A stretch of DNA of 64,000 bases, taken from assembly GCA_002412495.1 (NCBI GenBank), contig DHVE01000042.1:10938-74937 (forward strand), read 5' to 3'. Origin of the DNA: Betaproteobacteria bacterium UBA5216. Its GTDB lineage: Bacteria > Pseudomonadota > Gammaproteobacteria > Burkholderiales > SG8-41. A program made the translations under genes and the position numbers. Each line of letters opens with the position of its first letter. The first letter of the stretch is position 1. The notes below the pieces were generated by a model. It was not told the DNA's origin and searched no databases. It worked only from the letters and a program-made list of their open reading frames with translations. Positions 1 through 9,117 of this stretch are shown piece after piece.

Positions 1-105
1 TATCCCGGTATCTCGGCCGTGAGCAGCCCCGCCGCATGGCGGTTTGATGCACGCGACGGCACTGCAACGCCATGAATATACGGAATAAATTGCGCTGGCC
101 CCCGG

Positions 106-134
106 TGGCGCGACGTGCGGTACTTTGTTATACT
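106..134 (+). promoter_or_regulatory. Possible sigma-70 promoter of the tRNA-Ala gene
   Basis: A TATACT -10-like hexamer lies at 129-134 and is followed by a GC-rich stretch (cgcgccc) of the kind found as discriminator in stringently controlled stable-RNA promoters. The hexamer 17 bases upstream (TGGCGC) is a poor -35. The tRNA begins at 169, leaving a short 5' leader. The call rests on the -10 box and position only. Nothing else is recognisable in 1-168. Confidence 0.35.
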
Positions 135-168
135 TCGCGCCCTTGCACAGTAGTAATTGATCCAATTC

Positions 169-244
<76 letters not shown>

Positions 245-249
245 AATTG

Positions 250-278
250 AAAAAGCCACCCTCGCGGTGGCTTTTTTG
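250..278 (+). terminator. Rho-independent terminator after tRNA-Ala
   Basis: The inverted repeat AAAGCCACC / GGTGGCTTT around a short ctcgc loop is followed by a run of T, 6 bases after the CCA end of the tRNA. This is a classical intrinsic terminator. The region 279-452 after it shows no gene. Confidence 0.9.
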
Positions 279-452
279 TTGGTCACCGAAAAGCAGTCGC
301 GACCGCCACCGCCCATTGTGCTGCGTCGAGCAGTTCACTAACATGCCCGCTGGATCGTTGGGCAAGGGGAATTTCGGCACGCCTCTTGCGCAATCAAGTA
401 TCTCCGTTTTTCAGGCGCAATCCGGCGCGCCCTTTTCGGCAAGGCGGCGAAC

Positions 453-1445
453 ATGGTCAAACTTCAGCGCGCGTTGTGGGCATGCCTGCTCGTGATATTC
501 GTGGGAGCAGGCAGTTTATTAAGCGTTGCGCAGGATGCGCTTGCGCAACCGTATCCGGTCAAACCGATACGGATTATCGTGCCTGCGGGCGCAGGCGGCA
601 TTACGGATCTGCTGGCGCGCATTGTCGCGCAGAAGCTCGGCGAGAACCTTGGCCAGCAAGTGGTGGTCGATAACCGGGCGGGGGCGAGCGGCATTGTGGG
701 TTCCGAGATCGTAGCGAAGGCGCCGCCCGATGGCTATCTGCTGCTGATGGTGTATCCGTCGCATGCGGCGAACCCCGGGTTGTTCGCGAAAATTCCGTAC
801 GACACGGTGAACGATTTCGCGCCGGTTACCATGGTGAGTGGCGTTCATCTGGTGCTCACGGTGACGAATTCATTGCCGGCGAAATCGGTGAAGGAAATCA
901 TCGCGCTCGCAAAAAACAAACCGGGCGCGCTCAATTACGGATCGACCGGCACCGGCAGCCTTGGGCATCTGGCGGCGGAGCTGTTTCGCTCGATGTCGGG
1001 CGCGCAGATCACGCATGTGCCGTACAAGGGCGCACCGCAGGTGATCACGGCGCTGATCTCGGGGGAGGTCGGTCTGTTTTTCGATCCGCCGATTACTTCG
1101 GTGCCTCAGGTCAAGGCGGGCAAGACGCGCGCGCTCGGCGTTACAACAACGAAGCGCCTCGCAGTTCTGCCCGACGTGCCAACGATCGCCGAAGCCGGTG
1201 TGCCGGGATTCGAGGTGATTGGATGGAACGGCATACTCGCGCCGGCCGCCACGCCGAAACCGATTATCGACAAGCTGAATACCGAGATCGTGAAGGTGCT
1301 GCGTTCGCCGGACATCATCGAGCGCTTCACCCAAAACGGCGCGGTGATCATCGGCAACACGCCCGCTGAATTTGCCGCCATCGTCAAAGCCGACGTCGCC
1401 AAATGGACGAAGGTGATCCAGAGCGCCGGCATCCGGCCCGAGTAA
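453..1445 (+). CDS. Tripartite tricarboxylate (Bug/TctC family) periplasmic solute-binding protein
   Basis: 330 aa, the usual length for the Bug family. An N-terminal signal peptide (basic start, hydrophobic residues about 8-27, cleavage near ALAQ-PYP) places it in the periplasm. The family signature follows: YPVKPIRIIVPAGAGG, then VVDNRAGASGIVGSE, the conserved PDGY and the LNYGSTGTGS loop that contacts a ligand carboxylate, with a C-terminal KWTKVIQSAGI. Bug proteins capture small carboxylates. No TctA/TctB membrane partners lie nearby, so it is an orphan receptor and its ligand cannot be read from sequence. It is the first gene of a compact + strand run continuing with a hydrolase 32 bases downstream. 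Confidence 0.9.
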   Translation: MVKLQRALWACLLVIFVGAGSLLSVAQDALAQPYPVKPIRIIVPAGAGGITDLLARIVAQKLGENLGQQVVVDNRAGASGIVGSEIVAKAPPDGYLLLMVYPSHAANPGLFAKIPYDTVNDFAPVTMVSGVHLVLTVTNSLPAKSVKEIIALAKNKPGALNYGSTGTGSLGHLAAELFRSMSGAQITHVPYKGAPQVITALISGEVGLFFDPPITSVPQVKAGKTRALGVTTTKRLAVLPDVPTIAEAGVPGFEVIGWNGILAPAATPKPIIDKLNTEIVKVLRSPDIIERFTQNGAVIIGNTPAEFAAIVKADVAKWTKVIQSAGIRPE

Positions 1446-1477
1446 ATTTCGCCCAGCCTGTTACGGACAAACGTCTT

Positions 1478-2287
1478 ATGCCTACCGCCTGCGTCGCGCC
1501 CGATCTGGAGATGTATTACCAGACCGATGACTATACCGATCCCTGGACCACGCCTGACACCATCGTGCTGCTGCATGGCAATTCCGAAAACAGCGATGTG
1601 TGGTACGGCTGGATTCCGCATCTCGCACGCCACTACCGCGTGGTACGCCCCGACATGCGCGGCTTTGGGCGCTCAACGCCGATGCCACGCAACTATGCGT
1701 GGTCGCTTGACGGCATCATCGATGATTACGTAGCGTTACTGTCGGGACTGGGCGTGAAAACGTTTCATCTGGTCGGCGCAAAAATTGGCGCCACTATCTC
1801 GCTGCGCTTTGCGGCGCGCCATCCGGAAATGGTGAAGACGTTGACGGTGCTCGGCGGACTCGCTTCAGGCCAGGATGCGCTCGGTGATCGTGCGCAGTCG
1901 TGGTTCGAGCACCTTGAACAAAAGGGCGTCGAGAGTTGGGCGCGGTGGACCATGCCTGGCCGTCTGGGCGCAAAATTTCCAGCGGCAGGTGCGGAGTGGT
2001 GGGCGCAACTCATGGGTAAAACGCCGCTGTCGAGCCAATTGGGTTTTATTCCGATGGTGCCAACCATTGATCTCGCCGCGGATTTGCCACGCATCGCTTG
2101 CCCCACGCTGGTGATCGCCTCGGAAGGCAGCGGTCTCGCATCGGTGGCCGATACGCGCGCATGGCAGGTGCGCATACCCCGTTCGGAATTGTTGCCGATA
2201 GCCGGCGATTCGTATCACGTGGCGGCGACGGAACCGGATCGCTGCGCACAGGCCACGCTGGCGTTTATCCGGCGCGCCGGCACATAG
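1478..2287 (+). CDS. Alpha/beta-hydrolase fold protein with Lys at the usual nucleophile position
   Basis: 269 aa from the ATG at 1478; the frame stays open upstream to 1403, but that would overlap the preceding Bug gene. The fold is clear: oxyanion strand IVLLHGNSENSDVW, PDMRGFGRS after the second strand, and a late GDSYH that supplies the expected His (about 247). The nucleophile elbow, normally G-x-S-x-G, here reads G-A-K-I-G (residues 100-104), so Lys102 sits where the catalytic Ser belongs. This is atypical for a hydrolase of the enol-lactonase or haloalkane-dehalogenase type. It may use another mechanism, bind without hydrolysis, or be inactive. The next gene starts 8 bases after its stop, so the two are probably cotranscribed. 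Confidence 0.8.
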   Translation: MPTACVAPDLEMYYQTDDYTDPWTTPDTIVLLHGNSENSDVWYGWIPHLARHYRVVRPDMRGFGRSTPMPRNYAWSLDGIIDDYVALLSGLGVKTFHLVGAKIGATISLRFAARHPEMVKTLTVLGGLASGQDALGDRAQSWFEHLEQKGVESWARWTMPGRLGAKFPAAGAEWWAQLMGKTPLSSQLGFIPMVPTIDLAADLPRIACPTLVIASEGSGLASVADTRAWQVRIPRSELLPIAGDSYHVAATEPDRCAQATLAFIRRAGT

Positions 2288-2295
2288 GCTCGCCT

Positions 2296-3303
2296 ATGCC
2301 CGTCAATCATCGATTGCTGCTCATGGCGCGGCCGGAGGGCATGCCGGGACCGGAGCATTTCACTGCCGATGCCGAAGCGGCGCGCTCGCCGAGGGAAGGC
2401 GAGGTTTTGCTGGCGACGGTTTATCTCTCCATCGATCCGGCCATGCGCTCGTGGATGAGCGAGGGCACGTCGTATCAACAGCACATACCGCTCGGCGAAG
2501 TGATGCGTGGCGGCGGCATCGCACGTGTGCTGGAAAGCCGCGCCGAGGGTTTTGTGGCCGGTGATTGGGTGCAGGCGCGATTGGGCTGGCAAACGCACCC
2601 GACGATCCACGCGCGATATTTGCAAAAACTGGATCTCGGGTTGGGCACGGTGGAAGACTGGATCGGTCCGTTGGGCCTGAGTGCGGTTACCGCATATTTC
2701 GGTTTGCGTGATATCGGCGGCTTGCGGCCGAACGATCGCGTGCTGGTGTCGGCGGCCGCCGGTGGGGTAGGACAGATTGCCGTGCAAATCGCGCGTTTCG
2801 AAGGTTGCCGCGTCGCGGGCATCGCGGGCGGGGCGGCAAAGTGCGCGTTTGTTGCGGGCGAACTCGGCGCGGACGCGGTAATTGATTACAAGGCCGAGCC
2901 AAATTTGTCCGCGGCGATTGGCCGCGCCTGTCCGGACGGCGTGGATGTTTATTTTGACAACGTCGGCGGCGCCACGCTGGACGCGGCGCTCGAACATCTG
3001 CGCCACGGCGCGCGCGTTGTGTTGTGTGGGCGTATTTCGCAGACACATGCCGCGGAACCGTACGGCATACGCAATCTCGGTCGCCTGGCGGCGGCGCGTG
3101 GACGCATGCAGGGTTTTCTGGTGTTCAACTATCACGACCGTTACGACGAAGCGCGCACTTGGCTGGCGGCGCGGCGGCGCGATGGCAGCCTGCGTCAACG
3201 GCTGCATGTGCTGGAGGGGCTGACGCAAGCGCCTATCGGGCTCGGCATGCTGTTTCGCGGCGAAAATGCCGGTAAGCTGGTGGTTCGTGTAAAAGCCGTA
3301 TAA
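2296..3303 (+). CDS. NADP-dependent oxidoreductase, zinc-independent MDR (leukotriene B4 dehydrogenase/CurA-like)
   Basis: 335 aa from the ATG at 2296, 8 bases after the hydrolase stop; longer in-frame starts overlap that gene. The N-terminal GroES-like half includes YLSIDPAMRSWMSE, typical of the prostaglandin/leukotriene reductase group of medium-chain dehydrogenases. The Rossmann half carries VLVSAAAGGVGQIAVQIA, the AxxGGVGQ nucleotide-binding loop, and later YFDNVGGATLDAAL. No structural zinc cysteines are evident. The family reduces alpha,beta-unsaturated ketones or enoyl compounds with NADPH. Here it probably acts on the same unknown catabolic substrate as its operon partners, two Bug receptors and a hydrolase-fold protein. 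Confidence 0.88.
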   Translation: MPVNHRLLLMARPEGMPGPEHFTADAEAARSPREGEVLLATVYLSIDPAMRSWMSEGTSYQQHIPLGEVMRGGGIARVLESRAEGFVAGDWVQARLGWQTHPTIHARYLQKLDLGLGTVEDWIGPLGLSAVTAYFGLRDIGGLRPNDRVLVSAAAGGVGQIAVQIARFEGCRVAGIAGGAAKCAFVAGELGADAVIDYKAEPNLSAAIGRACPDGVDVYFDNVGGATLDAALEHLRHGARVVLCGRISQTHAAEPYGIRNLGRLAAARGRMQGFLVFNYHDRYDEARTWLAARRRDGSLRQRLHVLEGLTQAPIGLGMLFRGENAGKLVVRVKAV

Positions 3304-3332
3304 ACGGTGATGGCAAAATCGAGGAGACCGTG

Positions 3333-4301
3333 ATGAATCGTGTGTGCTTGTTATTGACATCGGCACTGTCGTGCGCCACTTCCGGCGTTACCGCGGCGGA
3401 CGCTGTTGCGGATTACCCCAATCGTCCGATACGTTTTATCGCACCATTTGTGGCCGGCGGGCCGAGCGACATGTTGTCGCGGCTGCTGGGTCAAAAACTC
3501 ACGGAAAGTTGGGGCCAGACGGTCGTCGTCGACAATCGCGGCAGCGCGGGCGGCATCGTCGGTTTTGATTTGGGTGCGAAGGCAGCGCCAGACGGTTACA
3601 CGCTGCTGCTCGCCACCGGCGCCGGGCTTACCATCAACCCCAGCGTGTACCTCAAGTTGCCTTATGACCCGGTGCGCGATTACCTGCCCATCACGCAGGT
3701 CACCGCTGGCGCTTATATGATGGTGATTACTCCCTCGGTGCCGGCAAAGTCACTGCCGGAATTTATCGCGCTGGCCAAGGCCAAACCGGCGCAGTTCAAC
3801 TATGCAACGACGGGAACCAATAACCTGCTCGCGGTGGAGCTATTCAATCACATGGCGGGGGTCAAGACCGTCGCTATTAGTTACAAAGGTACCGGGCAGG
3901 CGGTCAATGCCGTTATCGGCGGCGAGGTGCAGATGTTCGTAATCAGCCCGCTGGTGGGATTGCCGCAAGTTCAAGCGGGCAAGTTGCGCGCGCTGGGCGT
4001 GACAGGCTTAAAACGCAGCCCGGCCATGCCCGACATCCCGGCGATCGCCGAAACCCTGCCCGGTTACGAGCAGATCGTCTGGCACAGCATCGTGGTGCCC
4101 GCGAAAACGCCCGGCCCGCTCGCCGGTAAGATCACCAAGGAGCTGGTGCGTATCATCAAACTGCCCGAGGTCAAGGAGCGCTTCGCCAGCCAGGGGCTGG
4201 ACGCCGTGGGATCAACGCCGGAAGAACTCGCCGTGCTGATCAAAAACGAGTTGGTCATGTACGCGAAGCTGGCCAAGCAGATCGGGCTGAAGCCGCAGTA
4301 A
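3333..4301 (+). CDS. Tripartite tricarboxylate (Bug/TctC family) periplasmic solute-binding protein
   Basis: 322 aa from the ATG at 3333. GAGGAG at 3321-3326 is well spaced for it; a GTG just before (3330) is the alternative. The signal peptide (residues 1-22, ending near VTAAD) is followed by YPNRPIRFIAPFVAGGPSD, VVVDNRGSAGGIVG, PDGYTLL and FNYATTGTNN. The last is a variant of the NYGSxG ligand loop, with Ala-Thr replacing Gly-Ser. It ends the four-gene run that begins with another Bug gene at 453. Its sequence is clearly different from that first Bug, so the two are likely to bind different ligands. Confidence 0.9.
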   Translation: MNRVCLLLTSALSCATSGVTAADAVADYPNRPIRFIAPFVAGGPSDMLSRLLGQKLTESWGQTVVVDNRGSAGGIVGFDLGAKAAPDGYTLLLATGAGLTINPSVYLKLPYDPVRDYLPITQVTAGAYMMVITPSVPAKSLPEFIALAKAKPAQFNYATTGTNNLLAVELFNHMAGVKTVAISYKGTGQAVNAVIGGEVQMFVISPLVGLPQVQAGKLRALGVTGLKRSPAMPDIPAIAETLPGYEQIVWHSIVVPAKTPGPLAGKITKELVRIIKLPEVKERFASQGLDAVGSTPEELAVLIKNELVMYAKLAKQIGLKPQ

Positions 4302-4336
4302 GTTGCGCTGCTTGCTTTCGGCGCGGCAACGAAAAA

Positions 4337-6181
4337 CTACTCCACCGTCACGGACTTGGCGAGATTGCGTGGCTTATCGACATCGGTTCCTCGAAGCAGC
4401 GCCACGTGATAGGCCAGCAATTGCAGCGGGATAACGTGAAGTATTGGCGATAGCGGTCCCGCGTGATCCATCAGCGCGATGGTGCGCAGCCGATCGGCAC
4501 TGGCGATTTTTGCGTCACGGTCCGCGAATACATACAACTCGCCACCACGCGCGCGCACTTCCTGCATATTGGATTTAAGTTTTTCCAGCAACTGGTCATT
4601 CGGTGCAACCGTGATGACTGGCATGCCGGCATCCACCAGCGCGAGCGGGCCGTGTTTTAATTCGCCGGCGGCGTAGGCTTCGGCGTGGATGTAGGAAATC
4701 TCCTTGAGCTTCAGCGCGCCTTCCATGGCAATCGGAAAATGCACGCCGCGCCCCAGAAACAAGGCATGTTGTTTATTCTTGAAATGCTTCGCCCATGCTG
4801 CCACTTGCGGCTCCAGCGTCAGCACGGATTCCATCGCGCGCGGCAAGTGCCGCAGGGCCGCCAACAGCTCGCGCTCCTGTTTGGCGTTGAGCCGCTTGCG
4901 CATTTTGGCCAGCACCAACGTCAGCACAAATAATGCGGCCAATTGGGTTGTAAAAGCCTTGGTGGACGCCACGCCGATTTCCGGCCCGGCGCGCGTGAGA
5001 AATCGCAGCTTCGATTGGCGGATCAAGGCCGATTCCGGTACGTTGCAGATGGTCAGCGTGTCTTTCAGGCCCAGCAATTGCGCATACTTCAGTGCCGCCA
5101 GTGTATCGGCGGTTTCACCCGATTGCGATATGGTAACCACCAGCGTGTTTTTGACGGCGACCGGATCGCGATAGCGGTATTCACTGGCAATTTCCACCGC
5201 AGCCGGTATGCCGGCGATGGATTCCAGCCAGTAACGGGCCACCATCCCAGCGTGATAGCTGGTACCGCACGCAAGTATCAATATATTATTGATTTTATTG
5301 AATATTTTTTCGGCGGCCACACCGAACAAATTGGGCTGAAGTGAGCGGGCACTCATCACCATTTCCAGTGTGTTGGCAATGGCGCCGGGCTGCTCGAATA
5401 TTTCCTTTTGCATGTAGTGCCGGTAGCGGCCGATATCTGCGGCTTTTGCGCTGAGCGTGCTGCGCGTCACCGGTCGGCGCGCAGCGCGGCCACTGGCATC
5501 ACAAATCGACACACCGTCCGGACGAACCTCGACCACATCGCCTTCTTCGAGATAAACCATGTCGCGCGTACGTGCAATCAGCGCGCTGGCATCCGAGGCG
5601 AGAAAATTTTCATTTTTGCCGCGGCCCACCAGCAAAGGCGACCCCTTGCGCGCGCCCACGACCACTTGCGGCTCGCGGCTGGAGACAAATCCCACGGCGT
5701 AGGCGCCTTCCCAGGCGCGGCTCGCCTTTTGCACCGCCTTGAACAGCGACAACCCGCCGGCAACCAGCGAATGCACATGATGCACCATCACCTCGGTGTC
5801 GGTCTCCGAGGAAAACCGGTAGCCCTTGGCCTTCATGCGCGCGCGCAACGCTTCGTGATTTTCGACGATGCCGTTATGCACGATGCCAATGCTCAGCCCA
5901 CCACGTTCTGCAAAATGTGGATGCGCATTGGCCTCCGAAGGCACGCCGTGCGTGGCCCACCGCGTGTGTGCGAGCCCGGTGAAAGCGGATATTTTTCGCG
6001 TGCGTGCCAGCTGCTCGAGATGCGCCACGCGGCCGGTGGAGCGCAAGCGGCGCAAATGGCCACCGTCGGCAATGTAAGCGATTCCCGTTGAATCGTAGCC
6101 GCGGTATTCGAGTTTCTGGATGCCGCCGATTAATACATCAACGATATTTCGCGACGATGCCGCGCCCACAATGCCACACAT
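4337..6181 (-). CDS. glmS: Glutamine-fructose-6-phosphate aminotransferase (isomerizing)
   Basis: 614 aa, close to the 609 of E. coli. It converts fructose-6-phosphate and glutamine to glucosamine-6-phosphate, the entry to UDP-GlcNAc for peptidoglycan and LPS. The N-terminal MCGIVGA exposes the catalytic Cys after Met removal, and the class II amidotransferase domain follows with HTRWATHG and HNGIVENH. Two SIS domains carry ACGTSYHAG and SQSGETADTL, and the end DKPRNLAKSVTVE is the family C-terminus. It starts 1 base after the glmU stop, so glmU-glmS is one transcript. No glmS ribozyme is expected or seen at the short junction. Confidence 0.98.
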   Translation of the reverse strand: MCGIVGAASSRNIVDVLIGGIQKLEYRGYDSTGIAYIADGGHLRRLRSTGRVAHLEQLARTRKISAFTGLAHTRWATHGVPSEANAHPHFAERGGLSIGIVHNGIVENHEALRARMKAKGYRFSSETDTEVMVHHVHSLVAGGLSLFKAVQKASRAWEGAYAVGFVSSREPQVVVGARKGSPLLVGRGKNENFLASDASALIARTRDMVYLEEGDVVEVRPDGVSICDASGRAARRPVTRSTLSAKAADIGRYRHYMQKEIFEQPGAIANTLEMVMSARSLQPNLFGVAAEKIFNKINNILILACGTSYHAGMVARYWLESIAGIPAAVEIASEYRYRDPVAVKNTLVVTISQSGETADTLAALKYAQLLGLKDTLTICNVPESALIRQSKLRFLTRAGPEIGVASTKAFTTQLAALFVLTLVLAKMRKRLNAKQERELLAALRHLPRAMESVLTLEPQVAAWAKHFKNKQHALFLGRGVHFPIAMEGALKLKEISYIHAEAYAAGELKHGPLALVDAGMPVITVAPNDQLLEKLKSNMQEVRARGGELYVFADRDAKIASADRLRTIALMDHAGPLSPILHVIPLQLLAYHVALLRGTDVDKPRNLAKSVTVE

Positions 6182-6182
6182 A

Positions 6183-7550
6183 TTATTTTTTTGCCTTTTT
6201 TACCGGGCGTTTCCAGCCCTGAATGGATACCTGCTTCGCGCGCGAAATTGCCAACTCGCCAGCGGCGACATCCTTGGTAATTGTCGCGCCCGCGCCGATG
6301 GTCGCGCCACGATGCACCGTAACCGGCGCCACCAGTTGCGTATCCGAGCCGATAAACACATCATCTTCGATCACGGTACGATGTTTGTTGGCGCCATCGT
6401 AATTGCAGGTGATAGTGCCGGCGCCGACATTAACGTTGGCGCCGATGCTGCTGTCGCCTATATAAGTCAGATGATTGGCCTTGGATCCCAGCCCGATGTC
6501 ACTCGCCTTGACTTCGACAAAGTTGCCGATGTGCACGTCGTCGGCCAGCGTGGTACCAGGGCGTATGCGCGCGTAAGGACCAATGCGGCAATTGGCGCCG
6601 ATGACGGCATCAACAAGGTGGGAATACGGCTCGATGCGAGTGCCCGCCTTGACGGCGATATTCCGCAACACGCAGTGGGCGCCCACGAACACATCATCGG
6701 CCAGCGTGACGTTGCCTTCGAAAATGCAACCGATATCGATGGTGACATCGCGGCCGCAAGTAATTTCGCCACGCACATCGATGCGCGCAGGGTCGGACAA
6801 CGTTACGCCCTGTTCCAGCAACTGATCCGCTTTACGTTGTTGCAGATGGCGCTCGAGTTGCGCGAGTTGCGTTTTGCTGTTGACACCCAAGGTTTCCCAC
6901 GTATCGCCAGCCACCGTTCCGCTCACGGCTATCCGGTCGGCCAGGGCGAGCGGCACGATGTCCGTCAGGTAGTATTCTTTTTGGGCATTTTGCGGCGTGA
7001 GTTTGCCGAGCCACTTCGCGAGGCGCGCGGTGGGCAGCGCCATGATGCCGGTGTTGATTTCGTGGATTTTCTTCTGCGCGGCGGTGGCGTCTTTCTCTTC
7101 GACGATTGCGCGCACCTGTTTGTTTTTGCGCACGATACGGCCATAGCCCTTCGGATCGTCCAGCATTGCGGTCAGGATCCGCGCGCCCCGGCCCTTGTTT
7201 TGCTGCATAAGGCCACGCAAGGTTACTGCCTGGATCAGCGGCACGTCGCCAAATAAAACGAGGGTGGTTTCCGCGTTCGACAAGTAAGGCAATGCCTGTT
7301 GCAGCGCGTGGCCGGTGCCGCGTTGTTCGGCTTGCGTGGCGAATTCTATGTCGGGTGCGACAACCGCTTTCTTAACCTGTCCGCCGCCATGCCCCACGAC
7401 CACCACGATTTTCTCCGGCTCAAGCGCACGCGCCGCGGCAATTACGTGCGTGAGCAAGGGTTCACCAGCGAGGGGATGCAATACCTTGGGCAATTGCGAG
7501 TTCATACGTTTGCCCTGACCGGCCGCCAGGATGACGATGTTCGGTTTCAT
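6183..7550 (-). CDS. glmU: Bifunctional GlcNAc-1-P uridyltransferase / glucosamine-1-P acetyltransferase
   Basis: 455 aa, matching the 456 of E. coli. The N-terminal nucleotidyltransferase begins LAAGQGKRMNSQLPKVLHPL, the UTP-binding signature. The C-terminal half is a left-handed beta-helix of hexapeptide repeats (IGxxxxI, VGAxT) with GAGTITCNYDGANKHRT, the acetyl-CoA site. It catalyses the last two steps to UDP-GlcNAc. It sits between glpD (7 bases upstream) and glmS (1 base downstream) on the - strand. The Lys-rich end (RPVKKAKK) is ordinary for the family. Confidence 0.98.
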   Translation of the reverse strand: MKPNIVILAAGQGKRMNSQLPKVLHPLAGEPLLTHVIAAARALEPEKIVVVVGHGGGQVKKAVVAPDIEFATQAEQRGTGHALQQALPYLSNAETTLVLFGDVPLIQAVTLRGLMQQNKGRGARILTAMLDDPKGYGRIVRKNKQVRAIVEEKDATAAQKKIHEINTGIMALPTARLAKWLGKLTPQNAQKEYYLTDIVPLALADRIAVSGTVAGDTWETLGVNSKTQLAQLERHLQQRKADQLLEQGVTLSDPARIDVRGEITCGRDVTIDIGCIFEGNVTLADDVFVGAHCVLRNIAVKAGTRIEPYSHLVDAVIGANCRIGPYARIRPGTTLADDVHIGNFVEVKASDIGLGSKANHLTYIGDSSIGANVNVGAGTITCNYDGANKHRTVIEDDVFIGSDTQLVAPVTVHRGATIGAGATITKDVAAGELAISRAKQVSIQGWKRPVKKAKK

Positions 7551-7557
7551 CGCGAAA

Positions 7558-9075
7558 TTATCTCACAGCTCGTTCTGCACGACGCGAGAGGTACTCGGTA
7601 AGCGATTGTTTTTGCGCGTTATTTAAACTCAGTCCGGCTTTGGTTCTACGCCACAGCACATCGTCAGCCGTGATCGCCCATTCATGATCCATAAAATAAT
7701 CGACCTCGCGCGCAAAAAGCTGATCGCCAAAATGCTCGCCGAGTGCGGCGGGCGTTTCGGCATTGGCCAATACCGCGCGTAACGCGCTGCCGTGCCGATT
7801 TGCGAGCTGCCGTATCAGTTCCGGCGGCAGCGCGGCATAACGGCGTTGCAGCGCGGCGACGAAGGCGTCGCGGGTGGGATGGCCTAAATCACCGCCGGGC
7901 AGCAGGGCTTGTTCTGTCCACGCGGGTTTCATTTGCGGAAACCACGGCGCGATTTTTTCCAGCGCGTGTTCAGCAAGCTTGCGGTAGGTAGTGATTTTGC
8001 CGCCGAAGACCGATAGCAGCGGCGCGGTTTGGGCATCACCATCCACTCGCAAGGTGTAGTCGCGGGTGATCTTTGACACGTTTTCGGCGCCATCGTCGAA
8101 TAGCGGGCGGATGCCGCTGTAGCGCCACACCACGTCGGCGGGCGTGAGCGTGCGCGCAAAGTATCGATTCGCGGCACGGCACAGGTAGGCGATTTCATCC
8201 GCGCTGGCTTCGCATACACCGGGGGCACCATGGTGTTCCACATCGGTTGTGCCGATCAGTGTATAGCGCCCTTGATAGGGATAGACAAACACCACGCGCC
8301 GATCGTCGTTTTGTAAAATGAACGCGTGCTCGCCATCATAAAGACGGGGTACGATGATGTGGCTGCCCTTCACCAGCTTCAGTCCAAACGGCGTGTCGAG
8401 GCGCAGGCTTTGGTTGATGAAGACTTTTGCCCATGGTCCCGTGACATTGACCAAGCCCGCGCAGGTAACATCGCAGGTGGATCCGCCGGCACGTTGCAGT
8501 GTCACATGCCAGCGCGCACCGTCGCGCCGCGCCGCCGTGCAAACCGTACGCGTGAGGATGGTCGCGCCCAAATCGGACGCTGCACGTGCGTTGGCGATTA
8601 CCAGACGTGCATCATCCACCCAGCAGTCAGAATAGATAAATCCCTTGGTTAGCCCTGCTTTGAGACCGGCGTTATACGGCGGCGCGCGCAGATCGATTCC
8701 ATGCGAGTCCGGCAACGTATCGCGCCGCGCCATATAGTCGTACAAAAACAATCCCGCGCGGATCATCCACGTCGGTCGCAGCTCGGGCACGTGCGGCATG
8801 ACAAAACGCATCGGATGCACAATGTGCGGTGCGGCGTGTAGCAGCACTTCGCGCTCGGCCAACGATTCGCGTACCAGCCGGAATTCATATTGTTCGAGGT
8901 ACCGCAAGCCGCCGTGAATCAATTTGCTGCTGGCGGAAGAGGTGTGCTGGGCCAGATCGTGTTGTTCGCACAGCAGGACCTTCAAACCGCGGCCCGCGGC
9001 GTCGCGCGCAATGCCGGCGCCGTTAATACCGCCGCCTACAACGAGCAGATCTACTTCCGTGGGAACGCGGGTCAT
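7558..9075 (-). CDS. glpD: Glycerol-3-phosphate dehydrogenase (FAD-dependent, respiratory)
   Basis: 505 aa. The N-terminal dinucleotide-binding fold DLLVVGGGINGAGIARDAAG binds FAD, and the second signature SSKLIHGGLRYLEQYEF is diagnostic of GlpD/GlpA. Later motifs include YQGRYTLIGTTD and VFGGKITTYRKLAE. The enzyme oxidises sn-glycerol-3-phosphate to DHAP at the inner membrane and passes electrons to quinone. It is followed within 7 bases by glmU, so it probably leads a glpD-glmU-glmS transcript. It begins just after the ATP synthase terminator at 9118-9145. No glp regulator or transporter is present in the window. Confidence 0.95.
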   Translation of the reverse strand: MTRVPTEVDLLVVGGGINGAGIARDAAGRGLKVLLCEQHDLAQHTSSASSKLIHGGLRYLEQYEFRLVRESLAEREVLLHAAPHIVHPMRFVMPHVPELRPTWMIRAGLFLYDYMARRDTLPDSHGIDLRAPPYNAGLKAGLTKGFIYSDCWVDDARLVIANARAASDLGATILTRTVCTAARRDGARWHVTLQRAGGSTCDVTCAGLVNVTGPWAKVFINQSLRLDTPFGLKLVKGSHIIVPRLYDGEHAFILQNDDRRVVFVYPYQGRYTLIGTTDVEHHGAPGVCEASADEIAYLCRAANRYFARTLTPADVVWRYSGIRPLFDDGAENVSKITRDYTLRVDGDAQTAPLLSVFGGKITTYRKLAEHALEKIAPWFPQMKPAWTEQALLPGGDLGHPTRDAFVAALQRRYAALPPELIRQLANRHGSALRAVLANAETPAALGEHFGDQLFAREVDYFMDHEWAITADDVLWRRTKAGLSLNNAQKQSLTEYLSRRAERAVR

Positions 9076-9117
9076 ACCATTAGCGTAGCGGTTTTACGGT
9101 CTGACTGCACCAAAAGC

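Noticed and set aside
1..168. Partial gene at the left edge
   Set aside because: Short frames exist, but none has a start, ribosome-binding site or similarity I can support.
2215..3366. Long - strand open frame of 383 codons opposite the MDR oxidoreductase
   Set aside because: It is antisense to a clearly conserved protein, has no recognisable motifs and is rich in Arg/His/Ala as expected from the reverse of GC-rich codons. Similar shadows at 6120-7256, 44505-45521 and 55847-56863 were rejected for the same reason.
6182..6182. glmS ribozyme upstream of glmS
   Set aside because: There is only one base between glmU and glmS, and the ribozyme is a feature of Firmicutes; no room and no matching structure.
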